Positions 1-10,292 of a stretch of 64,000 bases of DNA are shown here, piece after piece. The notes under the pieces were generated by a model. That model saw only the letters and a program-made list of their open reading frames with translations, ran no database searches and was not told the DNA's origin. Every line of letters starts with the position of its first letter. Position 1 is the stretch's first letter. This stretch comes from Agapanthus africanus. Lineage: Eukaryota; Streptophyta; Magnoliopsida; Asparagales; Amaryllidaceae. The position numbers were made by a program, and so were the translations under genes. The DNA lies in contig JASDDO010000026.1 in the NCBI GenBank assembly GCA_030015575.1, forward strand, positions 188,257,739 through 188,321,738, given 5' to 3'.

Positions 1-831
1 TATCTTGCCTAGGGGTGGCAAACGTCAGACCCCAATAGCTCGATAAGTCATGCCGACTTAAGGTCCATAAGATTCGTGAAACTACTGATAACTCTTACCA
101 GTATATCACTGCAACCCTGGCCAGGGATTTCCTGTTATGGCCAGTCGAGCATAGCACAACATCAACCCCCAATACCGGGAGAGACGAATCCCCTCCTATC
201 GCTCATTGCCTCCATGTGAATCGGGACTGTACCCAAAAACCACCTGTTTGCATGACTCAGTAGAGCCGTGGTAGGGTGGAAATCAAAGCACAGTGGGAGA
301 CACACAAGACTCTATGACGATCTCGGGTCAACAGACTAAGCTGTACCAGTGTCACCAGAGAACTGCCATCTGACGTGAGGTATAATACCATCTGGGAGTT
401 CTCGGCGAGTCCGTTCAGTGTACCCAGTCTCCACTGAGCACCCGCATACCATCTCCGATGTCAAACACCAATGGATATGGGATCATCCATCGCCCATCGC
501 ATGGGTCGAGAAGATATACGCTAGTCTACTCTGGAATATAAATGCCCCGTCTCGATATTCCCTCGACTAGGAACAATGAAGGATGTACTCATTGACTACC
601 CAGGCCCCACTAGTATGATCTGCATCATAGTCCTGGAAGTCGAGTACACATCCTAAGGGCTTTATCAACATGTAACCAGAGAGACAGAAAGTATACATGT
701 TAAGATAAAGAGCAACCAGATAGCGTACTATCATGTCGAGCAAGAAAGTCCTACCTATATATGTCCCAGCATCCACTACAATATACATCCAATGTACAGT
801 AATGGCCTCTAGGGCATACATATAACTAACA
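1..831 (-). repeat. NA-1 3' LTR, left part cut by window edge
   Basis: This is the 3' LTR of the minus-strand element NA-1. Its outer end lies left of the window. It aligns without gaps to 18601-19431 of the 5' LTR, with 11 substitutions in 831 bases counted line by line (1.3%). The inner terminus reads ACTAACA on the plus strand (TGTTAGT in the sense direction) and abuts a purine tract. No gene is visible in it. Confidence 0.9.
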
Positions 832-842
832 ATCTCCCACTT
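832..842 (-). other. NA-1 polypurine tract
   Basis: The sense strand reads AAGTGGGAGAT directly before the 3' LTR terminus, which is the expected place for the plus-strand primer of reverse transcription. The same tract precedes the 3' LTR of Cop-1. Confidence 0.75.
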
Positions 843-3119
843 GCACTAGGGCCATCTGTAGCAGTGGTTGTAGTATCTAATACTCAAGCATCCCATATGA
901 GTCTCTCTCTGGGAAAAGGCCTTCGTGAGTGGATCCGCCGTGTTGTCCTCTGTGTCTACTCTCCTAACCTCGATCACCTCGGAGATCAACTATCTCCATG
1001 ATCAGGTGATGCTTCCTCAGAATATGTCTGGGTCACTGATGGGACCATGGTTCTAGGGCCGAAGCCACACTTCCATTGTCATACAATGGCTGGAACCAAG
1101 TTCATCTTATGAACCAATATACACCCAAACTTCCTCTTTGGTAGTATCTTCAATAGCGATGTTACCAGCCTTTATCGTCTAGTTTGCCACGGTATCTAGC
1201 TTGGAACTCTTCCAACATACCGTCCCTTTACTGAGGGTAAAGACAGTGCCTGTGACTGACATTCAGTCGTCTTTATCACCCTGGAACACTTCCAGTGATT
1301 CTCCCCAGGATCTATTGATACTATCTCACTACATCTAGTGAGAATCCTAGCATCCAATTACATCTATCTCATAGATGAAAACTCAAGATTTAGGAGGTAT
1401 CACTTTGATCCTATTTGGAGAATCCTTGTGATAATAGGAGATTGACCGATCGTAGTATAGGAAACTCTTTTCCTATCAAGAGTATGTTGTCTACGTACAA
1501 TACGAAGATGACCACCTTACTCTCTACTACCCTTTTGTATATACAAGGTTCGTCTACCATTTTGATGAAGTCAAACACTTTGACTATCACATCAAAACAG
1601 ACGTTCCAACTCCGCGATGCCTGCTTCATTATGTAAAGCAACTTGCACACGTTTCCGCTGCTCCCACTGTTTACGAAGACCTCTGGCTGTGTTCTTATAG
1701 ACGTTCTCTTCTAAATCAGTATTTAGAAAAGCAGTCATGGCACCCAACCGCCAGATATCGTAGTCATGGTATGTAGCCGTGGTAAGTAGGATCTGGATAG
1801 ACTTGAGCATAGCTACTGGAAAAAGGTTTCATCATTATCCACGCCTGGTCGATGATGAAAACCTTTAACAAGTCTAGCTTTGAAAGTCTCAACTTTTCCA
1901 TCTACACCAAGTAATCTTCTCAAGATATACTTGCTCCTGATGGGGATTTAACCCTTCAGATATAGCAGCTAAAGTCCATACTTTGCTGGTGTATGTGGAG
2001 TCCATCTCAGATCGCTAAGCATCCAGCCATTCTTACAGAGTCCCTACTCTTGATAGCCTGCTCAAAACTAGTTGGGTCATCATCTCATGATGCTATCCTT
2101 GCTCCCACTGTCATCGAGAAACCAAGGTATCTCTCAGGCGGATGAGGAACCCTACTAGATCGGCGGAGAGGCTGAGGTTCGTCGGGGACTATAGAATCCT
2201 TTTGTTCTGTCAAATCATCTGCTGTAGTTTGTATAGCTGGAACCTTTCCAGTTCTACATTACAGCCCTTGCCTCGAGCTTGTCCGGATTTTGCTTTTGAC
2301 ATAGGACGGACAATCCCAAATCTTAACTTACTTAAGAGATAGGATCTTCCCGCACCATATCTTATATGGAGTGGTAGGCACTAATTTGATTCGAACCTAA
2401 TTCAATAGGTATGCAGCTTCTCAAGTGCATAACTCCCAAAAGGAAATAGGTAACTCAGTAATACTCATCATAGAGCACACCATATCATATAGGGTGTGAT
2501 TGCTCCGTCCCGATATACCGTAGTGCTGTGGTGTATTCAGAGGAGTAATACTGAGAGAGAATCTCATTTTCCTTTAGAATAGTCCAAGGATTCCATGCAC
2601 AAGTATTCTCCTCCCTGATCTCATCATAGGACATAATACTTATACCCGGTTATTGGTTCTCTACTTCTAACTTATATTCTGTGAATACCTCAAAAGGTTC
2701 GGACTTATGTTTCAACAAGAACATATGACTGAATCTTGAGAGATTATCAGAGAATATAATGAAGTAAAAAGAACCAGTCCTGGCATGTGTAGACAGGAGA
2801 TCTTACATACATCATCATGTATCAGTCCCAAGAGTTTACTAACTCTTTCTCTGTTTCCAGTAAACAGAGCTGGTGTCATTATATCTTTGTGACATGACTG
2901 GCAAGTTTCACAAGATGTAAATTCAAACTGATTTAAATATGCATCTAAATGTAACTTCAGCTAGTCGGGTCGCATTGATATGACCTAGTCTACAATACCT
3001 CAAGAAGAATTCGTTCATTTCTGAACTCTTCCTCTCGTGTGTGTTCTGTATACGAGGAACTGTAGTTTGATTTAGAACGTCAATGCTTTTAGATAACGTG
3101 CCTGAACCGATCAACTTTT
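843..3119 (-). pseudogene. NA-1 degenerate copia pol (RNase H, RT, integrase remnants)
   Basis: This is a relic of Ty1/copia pol in the same order as Cop-1 but broken by stops, frameshifts and deletions. Recognisable pieces are an RT fragment at 1592-1810 (LKSIQILL, HDYDIW, TAFLN), an RT fragment at 1411-1650 (KQASRSWN, then YVDN where the active-site YVDD is expected), and a pre-integrase fragment at 2923-3114 (YCRLGHIN). From the polypurine tract to the Cop-1 insertion point it spans about 2.29 kb. The matching part of Cop-1 is about 2.75 kb. The shortening lies largely in the RNase H/RT part and is shared with NA-3. No protein should be made. Cop-1 inserted at the right end of this stretch. 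Confidence 0.85.
3115..3119. repeat. Target-site duplication of Cop-1, left copy
   Basis: CTTTT here and again at 13530-13534 directly flank the two outer LTR ends of Cop-1. NA-3 carries the same site uninterrupted near 40021-40040 (GATCAACTTTTGATATAGG), giving an empty-site comparison. Confidence 0.93.
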
Positions 3120-3484
3120 TGTAAGTCCACGTTGCGACCCCCGGTTCTTATGGGGAGGCGGAAACGGTATAAAATCAAAATTTTAACGCAAGAGGCAACA
3201 TGGACTAAGCTAGGTCGGGATCTTTAACTAAACTAAAACTAGCATACTAAGCTAAAGATATTTAGCTACTCGGATGAAGATGGTTATACCTAAACTTGAA
3301 CTCCTTCTCTTCAAGCTCCGATGGTGGTTCGATGGCTCCTTCTCGTTGTCTCCGTACGCCGAAGATAGATCCACTTGAAAGCTCCAACCTTTAGCTCCTT
3401 CTTCGTTCTTTGAAGAAACTAGTTCACTTGGTTTGCTAAACCTAGTGAACTAGAATGAGTAGAGAGGAAATAGAATGGGATTTT

Positions 3485-3531
3485 ATCTATGGTTCTTGAT
3501 TCTCAACTCATGAGACAAGAGAACCATAGAT
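3485..3531 (-). other. LTR inverted repeat / hairpin
   Basis: ATCTATGGTTCT (3485-3496) pairs perfectly with AGAACCATAGAT (3520-3531). An inner pairing TCTCA (3501-3505) / TGAGA (3511-3515) lies inside it. In the Cop-2 LTR the same location has a hairpin with different arms, AAGGCAA (28229-28235) and TTGCCTT (28260-28266), around a related centre (AACTCATGAGA). This suggests the pairing is what is kept. In the sense direction it falls in the downstream part of the LTR. Confidence 0.6.
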
Positions 3532-3791
3532 CAAGAGAGGGAGCAAGAGGTTTAGGGTGAGAGCAAGAGGAGAGCTCAAGAACAAGAGAGAGAATGAGCA
3601 AGAAAGAATGAGCAACTCTTTTGTCTTTCACCCTCTCATAATCCAAAGTGATCATAACTCATCATATCAAAAATGTCTTATGTGATGGTTAGAAGCAACC
3701 ATAACCTTATCATGTCATGCACTCATTTTACTCAAATGAGCAAGCAAGAAAAAGTCTTTGGCATGAAATGATAACCATGGTTATCATGATG

Positions 3792-3969
3792 GTCAACTAG
3801 TCAAGCCTAGTCAACCGGTCAACAAGTCAACAAAGTCAACAAGTCAACAAAAGTCAACAAGTCAACAACCATATCACCATAATACTTAATTAATATAATA
3901 GTTAACCACATATCATATTCTCATTAGGGTTGAGCATAAAGTCAAATAGTCAACGGTCAACTGTCAACA
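3792..3969 (-). promoter_or_regulatory. W-box-like TTGAC array in Cop-1 3' LTR
   Basis: About 13 copies of GTCAA (TTGAC in the sense direction) occur in about 180 bp, most of them as TTGACT or TTGACC, the core of the WRKY-factor W-box. Part of the array is a tandem run of AAGTCAAC units. The 5' LTR has one extra 18-bp unit. Binding is inferred from the consensus only. Confidence 0.55.
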
Positions 3970-5284
3970 ACCCTAATGAGAATCCGCTGCCTCTGCCTCC
4001 CTGTCAACTGTGCATACACACCCGCATCCGCGTTCCGAGGAACACGAATGCAAACTGGATAAATCCAATCCCATAAGGTACACTAGGATCTGGCTTAAAC
4101 CAAAGCCTGCTAGTGTAAACTGTCCGGACACTGTACGTGCACAAGTGCACGGATGTGACCGAACCCTGTCGCAAAACCATGCGACCTGTCGCAATACCAT
4201 GCGACCTCTACTCTTTTGCCTAAAGGCGAAAAGCTTTCTGTGTGGGACTCTAAAGACTCGACACTATGCTGGCAGTGGGTTTAAACACAGACCGCAAGCG
4301 GCACTAGCTGTCCGTAACGGTCCCCAGGTAATGCCGACAAGAAGACCGACGAGGCGAAACCCATCTGAACTCCTACTGAGCCTGAGTGTGACATTCTCCG
4401 TACAGTCCGGTCTGTTCGTCTGATACATCGCATGGCGGGCCTAGGGGGCGGTAAACGTCATTCCCCCAATAGCAGTACAAGTCGTGCCGGAGTGAAGCCC
4501 AATACACCCTGAGATAACACTGGAAATCTACCAGTATATCTCGTTTGCCCTGGCCAGGGACTACTCGTGTAATGGCTCTCCTAGACACAGCGCGATGTCA
4601 ACCCCCAATACCGGGAGAGACGAATCCTGTCTAACCGTCACTGCCTCCAAGTGCTTCGGGACTGCACCCAACCACCACCTGTTTGCACGACTCCTTTGAG
4701 CCGTGGTAGGGTAGTGATCAAAGTACAGTGGGAACACACCAGAGGCGAAGTGACAGTGTCAAGTCAGCGGACTAAGCTGTACTCATGTCACCTGGGAACT
4801 GATAACTGACGATAGGTATAATACCAACTAGTCAGTTCCCGACGAGTCCTGTCCAGTGTACCCGTAACCTAACGAGCACCCGCATACTATCTCAAGTACA
4901 ACGTACTAACGGCTGTGGGACAGACCGTCTCCCATACTGGGATGAGAAGCGCATGCGCTGGTCTACTCCGGAGTATCGATGCCCTGTCTCGATAGTCCTA
5001 CGACCAGGGACCTGAATAAGGATGTGCTTATAGATTACCCAGCCCCCACTAGTGTGACTGCCATCACAACGCTGGTAATCAAGCAAAGATCCTAAGGGCT
5101 CCACTAATGCGTATAAGTGATATACTGAAATAAACACAAGTACACATTGAAGTAGAAACAAACCAAGTAGCATACTACTATTTTGAGCAAGATTGTATAT
5201 ACAAGGTGAATATCCCAAGCATCCATTAAGTAATATACAAACTAGTATGATACAGTAATGGCCTCTAGGGCATATACACTAAAA

Positions 5285-5295
5285 ATCTCCCACTT
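5285..5295 (-). other. Cop-1 polypurine tract
   Basis: The sense strand reads AAGTGGGAGAT between the polyprotein stop codon (5299-5301) and the 3' LTR. Position and composition fit the plus-strand primer of reverse transcription. Confidence 0.8.
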
Positions 5296-5298
5296 GCA

Positions 5299-8200
5299 CT
5301 AAGGCCATGTACTGGCGTATCGAAGACCTATCATCTCGATCAGCCGCTCGAACTGAGTCTGGGGCAAGGCCTTAGTGAATGGATCTGCAGTGTTGTCTTC
5401 TGAAGCGACTCTCCGAACCTCGATCTCCTGGCGATCCACGATCTCCCTGATCAGGTGATACTGCCTCAAGATGTGCCTGGATCTCTGATGGGACCTGGGT
5501 TCCTTCGCTAAAGCTATAGCCCCGTTGTTGTCGCAATACAGAGGTATTGGATCAACAATGGACGGAACCACCTGAAGTTCTTTCAAGAACTTCCTCATCC
5601 AGACAGCTTCTTTTGCGGCATCAGATGCAGCGATGTATTCCGCTTCCATCGTCGAGTCTGCAACGGTTTCCTGTTTGGAACTCTTCCAACACACCGCCCC
5701 TCCATTGAGGGTAAAGACAAAACCCGACATGGACTTGGAATCATCCTTGTCACTCTGGAAGCTGGAGTCAGCAAAGGCCTCGATCTGGAGGTCTTTTCCG
5801 CCATACACCAAGAACATCTCCTTAGTCCTTCTCAGGTACTTGAGAATGTTCTTTACCGCTATCCAGTGTTTCTCCCCAGGGTTAGACTGATACCGGCTTA
5901 CCACACTCAGTGCATAAGCTATATCCGGTCTGGTACACAACATCGCATACATTATAGAGCCTACCGCAGAAGCGTAGGGTATAATAGACATGCGATCCCT
6001 CTCTAAATCAGTCTTGGGAGACATCTCTTTAGAGAGGGTGATCCCGTGACAAGCCGGTAGGTTACCGCGCTTGGAATCTTCCATTCTGAACCTCTTCAGT
6101 ATGGTGTCGATGTACCTGGACTGCGAAAGTCCTAATATCCTCTTGGATCTGTCACGGTAGATCCGGATATCCAGAATGTATGAGGCATCACCCAGGTCTT
6201 TCATGGAGAACCTGTGTGACAAGAACCCCTTGACAGATTGTAGCATAGGAATGTCATTTCCTATTAAGAGAATGTCATCCACGTATAAAACGAGGAATAC
6301 TATAGTTCTCGCTACAAATCTACTATAGATGCATGGTTCATCTGGATTTTTGATAAAGCCAAATTCTTTGACCGTCTCATCAAAACAGATGTTCCAACTC
6401 CGCGATGCCTGCTTTAGTCCATAGATGGACTTAAGCAACTTGCACACCTTTCCGCTGCTCCCACTCTGAATGAAACCCTCTGGCTGGTCCATATAGACAC
6501 ACTCCTCTAAATTTCCATTTAGAAAAGCTGTCTTTTCGTCCATTTGCCAGATCTCATAATCGTGGAAGGCAGCAATGGCAAGAAGGATCCGAATGGATTT
6601 CAGCATGGCTACTGGAGAAAAGGTTTCGTCGTAGTCCAAGCCAGGTCGTTGACGAAAACCCTTTGCTACCAGCCTAGCTTTATAGGTCTCAACCTGTCCA
6701 TCTACACCAATCTTCCTTTTGAAGATCCACTTGCATCCTACGGGTTTTACCCCGTCTGGAGCAATGTCCAACGTCCATACCTTGTTGGTGTACATGGACT
6801 CCATTTCGGTCCGCATTGCATCCAGCCATTTCACTGAGTCAACGCTCTGAACGGCCTGCTGGAAGCTAGTAGGCTCATCATAATCTATGATGCAATCCTC
6901 TCTATCCCCGTCTATGAGAAAACCGTAGTATCTCTCGGGCGGATGAGACTGCCTACTACTTCTGCGGAGCGGCGTAGGAATGTCCTGTTCTTCCGAACCT
7001 TCTGGTTCCACTAAACTTTCAGTAACAGTCCGTGGTTCTGGAATTTCTTCCAGTTCTACTGTGCTCCCACTTATCTGGTTTTCCAAAAACTCAGTTTCCA
7101 AGAAGTAGGCATGACGAGAAACAAGAACTTTTTGTTCCTCTTCACAGTAGAAGAAATATCCTTTTGAGTTCTTTGGATACCCCACAAACTTGCACTGTAC
7201 TGAGCGTGCCTCGAGCTTATCCGCATGCTGCTTTTTGACAAAAGCCGGACATCCCCATGTCTTAATGTGCTTAAGATAGGGTCTCTTCCCACACCACATT
7301 TCATATGGTGTGGAAGGCACAGTCTTAGTCGGAACTCGGTTCAAAAGGTACGCTGCTGATTCTAGCGCATACCCCCAGAATGATCGCGGTAACTCAGCAT
7401 TACCCATCATTGACCGCACCATATCCAATAGGGTGCGGTTCCGTCTCTCCGATACACCGTTATGTTGCGGGGTGTATGGAGGAGTAAGCTGAGAGAGAAT
7501 TCCGTTCTCTTTTAAATAGTCCAGGAACTCGGCACTTAAGTATTCTCCACCTCGATCCGATCTTAGAATCTTAATACTTTTGCCGGTCTGTTTCTCTACT
7601 TCATTCTTATACTCCTGGAATTTTCCAAAGGCCTCGGACTTATGTTTCATTAAGAAGACATAACCGTACCTTGAGAAGTCATCCGTAAAAGTAATGAAGT
7701 AAGAATGTCCGCTTCGGGCATGTGTAGACATTGGACCGCACACGTCACTGTGTACGAGTCCCAAGAGCTCGCTCGCTCTTACTCCTTGTCCAGTAAACGG
7801 AGTCTTTGTCATCTTTCCTTTGAGACAAGATTGACAAGTGGCATACGATTGATATTCGAACGTATTCAAATATCCTTCTGTATGTAACTTAGTCAACCTT
7901 CTCTCATTGATGTGACCCAATCTACAATGCCATAAGAAAGTCTGATTTAGTTCTGGAGACTTTCTTTTATGTGTATTCTGGACGTTGAAAATCTGTGGTT
8001 GGTTTAACACGTATATACCATTACTCAATGTACCTGACCCAATCAAAACTTGATTAAGGTGAATGTTTACAACATTACTTACAAACGCAAATTCATAACC
8101 TTCTTTAGAAACTAAAGATACAGAAATGATATTACAAGTTGCGTTGGGTACAAAAAAGCAATTACGCAAAACCAAAACATGTCCATCTGACATTCCCAGG

Positions 8201-9249
8201 TGATAGTCCCCCACGGCTTTAGCATCCATGCTAGCTCCGTTTGCAACTTTGAGGGTCATGTCACCTGCCTTCAAAACACTACGGTTTCTCAACGCCTGCA
8301 AAGAATTACAGATATGAGATCCTGATCCGGTATCCAATACCCAGGAAGTAGAGTTTATTGAAAGACAGTTTTCAATAACATACACACCTGAAGCTGAAGC
8401 TGCAACCTGCTTCAATTCCTGTGTTCTGGCCTTCCAGGCCCTGCAATCATTCTTCCAGTGTCCTTTCTTATGACAATAGAAGCATTCTTCCTTATCCACA
8501 AGCTTTCCCGCTAACTTTGTTGCTTTGCCTTTTCCCTTCGTATCCACTTTACCAACACCGCCCCTTGGTTTGGCGGGGGCCTTCTTCTTCTTTCCCTTGG
8601 CTTTCGCCTTGGACCTAGAAGAAGATGATCCTCCTACAAACAAAGTGGATGTATCCCTACCTTTCTGTAGGGTGCCCTCTGCGCTCCTCAGCATGTTGAG
8701 GAGCTCTGAAAGTTCAACCTCTTTTTCTTGTAGGTTGAAGTTCAGTATGAACTGGGCGTAAGTGGAAGGAAGTGACTGGAGAACTATATCCGTATATAGC
8801 TCACTCTCCAATGTGATCCCTAGGTCAGCGAGCTCCTCAATGAAGCCGATCATCTTTAGCACATGCTCGGCTACTGATGATCCGACGGCCATTCTTGTCG
8901 AAAACAACTTTTTCGACGCTTCGTATCTTGCGATACGTGATTGCTCTCCATACAGTTCTTTTGTATGGAGCAATATGGACTCCATGTCCATATTCTCATG
9001 CCTCCTCTGATGTTCGTTGTCCATCGAGGCAAGCAGGAGGCACTTGGCCTTCGCGCTATCAATCTTCCAAGTCTTGCGGATTTCCTTATCCGCGACGCTG
9101 GAAGTTGGACCAGGGACAGGGGGAGCTTTGGTGGTAAGAAGATACCCCAGCTTGTCATAAGTGATTGTTATCTTGACATTCCTGAGCCAATCTTTGTAGT
9201 TTGGCCCTGTCAGTTTGTTTTTATCTAGGAGTAACTTAAGTCCAGTCAT
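5299..9249 (-). CDS. Cop-1 Gag-Pol polyprotein (Ty1/copia)
   Basis: One uninterrupted frame of 1316 codons runs from the ATG at 9249. The frame is also open six codons further upstream, but only a TTG is found there. Residues are numbered from that upstream TTG. Domains in order: Gag, residues 1-260; CX2CX4HX4C zinc knuckle, C262/C265/H270/C275; aspartic protease, DTG at 312-314; pre-integrase zinc-binding residues, H447/H452/C478/C481; integrase, D508, D571 and E607 (D-X35-E); reverse transcriptase with YVDD at 995-998; RNase H with candidate residues D1167, E1208 and D1246. The copia order PR-IN-RT-RH is clear. All visible catalytic residues are present, so this is the only frame here likely to make working Gag and Pol, possibly also for the gag-less relatives. 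TAG ends it 3 bp before the purine tract. Confidence 0.96.
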   Translation of the reverse strand: MTGLKLLLDKNKLTGPNYKDWLRNVKITITYDKLGYLLTTKAPPVPGPTSSVADKEIRKTWKIDSAKAKCLLLASMDNEHQRRHENMDMESILLHTKELYGEQSRIARYEASKKLFSTRMAVGSSVAEHVLKMIGFIEELADLGITLESELYTDIVLQSLPSTYAQFILNFNLQEKEVELSELLNMLRSAEGTLQKGRDTSTLFVGGSSSSRSKAKAKGKKKKAPAKPRGGVGKVDTKGKGKATKLAGKLVDKEECFYCHKKGHWKNDCRAWKARTQELKQVAASASGVYVIENCLSINSTSWVLDTGSGSHICNSLQALRNRSVLKAGDMTLKVANGASMDAKAVGDYHLGMSDGHVLVLRNCFFVPNATCNIISVSLVSKEGYEFAFVSNVVNIHLNQVLIGSGTLSNGIYVLNQPQIFNVQNTHKRKSPELNQTFLWHCRLGHINERRLTKLHTEGYLNTFEYQSYATCQSCLKGKMTKTPFTGQGVRASELLGLVHSDVCGPMSTHARSGHSYFITFTDDFSRYGYVFLMKHKSEAFGKFQEYKNEVEKQTGKSIKILRSDRGGEYLSAEFLDYLKENGILSQLTPPYTPQHNGVSERRNRTLLDMVRSMMGNAELPRSFWGYALESAAYLLNRVPTKTVPSTPYEMWCGKRPYLKHIKTWGCPAFVKKQHADKLEARSVQCKFVGYPKNSKGYFFYCEEEQKVLVSRHAYFLETEFLENQISGSTVELEEIPEPRTVTESLVEPEGSEEQDIPTPLRRSSRQSHPPERYYGFLIDGDREDCIIDYDEPTSFQQAVQSVDSVKWLDAMRTEMESMYTNKVWTLDIAPDGVKPVGCKWIFKRKIGVDGQVETYKARLVAKGFRQRPGLDYDETFSPVAMLKSIRILLAIAAFHDYEIWQMDEKTAFLNGNLEECVYMDQPEGFIQSGSSGKVCKLLKSIYGLKQASRSWNICFDETVKEFGFIKNPDEPCIYSRFVARTIVFLVLYVDDILLIGNDIPMLQSVKGFLSHRFSMKDLGDASYILDIRIYRDRSKRILGLSQSRYIDTILKRFRMEDSKRGNLPACHGITLSKEMSPKTDLERDRMSIIPYASAVGSIMYAMLCTRPDIAYALSVVSRYQSNPGEKHWIAVKNILKYLRRTKEMFLVYGGKDLQIEAFADSSFQSDKDDSKSMSGFVFTLNGGAVCWKSSKQETVADSTMEAEYIAASDAAKEAVWMRKFLKELQVVPSIVDPIPLYCDNNGAIALAKEPRSHQRSRHILRQYHLIREIVDRQEIEVRRVASEDNTADPFTKALPQTQFERLIEMIGLRYASTWP

Positions 9250-9747
9250 GTTGATTGGTCGCTGCAATTAGGAGAGAGAAGAAGAAACACTCAGCATGAT
9301 GCTCTTGCAAGTTTAGAGTGGTTTTTAGTTTGTCTAAACAGTATGGCTCCCACTGTTTCTCGAATCCCTCCTCAAACCATAAAGGAAGAATTAGTCAGGA
9401 TCAATCCCACCGTACAATACTTGCTTAACCGTTCAGCCAGGCCGGTGTCGGTACTTCGAGGGAGGTTTTCCAACGCTTTCGCGAAGTTCCTTAATTAAAG
9501 AACCTCTTTTCCCTGGGGGCGTAGCCCCGCTAACACCTTTCTAGGCACCTACTAGGTTTATAGCATTGATCGTTAAGTGAGAAATTTCCCGAGGAGTAGC
9601 ATATACTCACAGTAGGATCGGGATCCAAATATCATCGCGTGACGAAACTGAAGGAATCCTACCAGAATCATCACACTCCAAATGGTATGCAAATCTAGCA
9701 AGTTTCAGTACTTTTGAAACTCCCGATGTGGATTTTTGCCCCATGCT

Positions 9748-9957
9748 CTTATGACCTTGACTTTGGCCAACAAATCATAAGTCACATGTCAAGTTCTGCC
9801 CGTCGTTCTCCAGGTTAATTTGAATCCACCCGCACCTACCCTTGACTTTGGCCAACAAGGCAGTACGACTGTTCCAAACCAACGCATCTATCTATGCTGC
9901 ACATGAATACCCAATAGCTACCAATCACTGTGCCTTGACTTTGGCCAACAAACACAG
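9748..9957 (-). promoter_or_regulatory. Triple 20-nt motif in hairpins, Cop-1 leader
   Basis: CCTTGACTTTGGCCAACAAA occurs at 9755-9774 and 9933-9952. A third copy at 9840-9860 ends in GG rather than AA. The first copy is framed by CTTATGA (9748-9754) and TCATAAG (9775-9781). The last is framed by CTGTG (9928-9932) and CACAG (9953-9957). The middle copy has CCTTG/CAAGG at its own ends. Equivalent blocks occur in NA-1, NA-2, Cop-2, Cop-3 and NA-3, with stems changed on both arms in several. The function is unknown. An RNA packaging or translation signal is my inference. Confidence 0.65.
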
Positions 9958-10165
9958 CTTGAATACTATCGACTATTCATGTGAAACGACGGAGGGCTAC
10001 GGATGGTTTTGGCAAAACCGTGAACGTAGTGAACTTGATTTGGTCGATGGAACGAGATAGCTTTTAAAAGGAGTGTCTCAAGCTCCGCATTTAAAAGTTG
10101 TTTTTGAAAAGAACCGAGTGGTTTTTCGAAAGTGTTCCAACGACTTTAACTTGGTTTATTATCTT

Positions 10166-10214
10166 GCATTAGTTCTTTTAATGCGTGATATTCTTGCATT
10201 AGTTCTTTTAATGC
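10166..10214 (-). repeat. Duplicated short hairpin in Cop-1 leader
   Basis: GCATTA (10166-10171) / TAATGC (10179-10184) is repeated 30 bp later as 10196-10201 / 10209-10214. The corresponding site in NA-1 has TTCATTA/TAATGAA (15142-15162), NA-2 has TTGAT/ATCAA (20646-20659), and Cop-3 has GCATT/AATGC (34933-34948). The arms therefore change together. Confidence 0.55.
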
Positions 10215-10292
10215 GTCCCATCATTTAATCCTACCATTGCAGAAAACAACCAAAATATGACGTACGCTTATGCCATTCGCATTCACCACGGG

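Larger units (their letters stand above)
3120..5284 (-). repeat. Cop-1 3' LTR
   Basis: This LTR is 2165 bp. The plus strand begins TGTAAGTCCACG and ends ACACTAAAA, where the other LTR ends ACACTAACA. The base at 5283 is therefore changed, giving TT instead of TG at the sense 5' terminus. The LTR contains a GTCAA-rich array (3792-3969) and a perfect inverted repeat (3485-3531). Reading frames on the opposite strand, such as 4010-4423, have no coding support. Confidence 0.93.

Noticed and set aside
3792..3969. Regularly spaced repeats resembling a CRISPR array or satellite
   Set aside because: Units are 8-18 bp with no unique spacers, and they sit in an LTR of a plant retrotransposon. A W-box-like tandem repeat explains them.
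4010..4423. 137-codon plus-strand open frame in the Cop-1 3' LTR, repeated at 12255-12668 and partly at 28742-29101
   Set aside because: It is antisense to the element and conserved only because it is LTR sequence. It matches no known domain, and the Cop-2 copy has indels.
5595..9158. Many plus-strand and alternate-frame open frames over Cop-1 pol
   Set aside because: They are shadows of the single minus-strand polyprotein, which contains all recognisable motifs.
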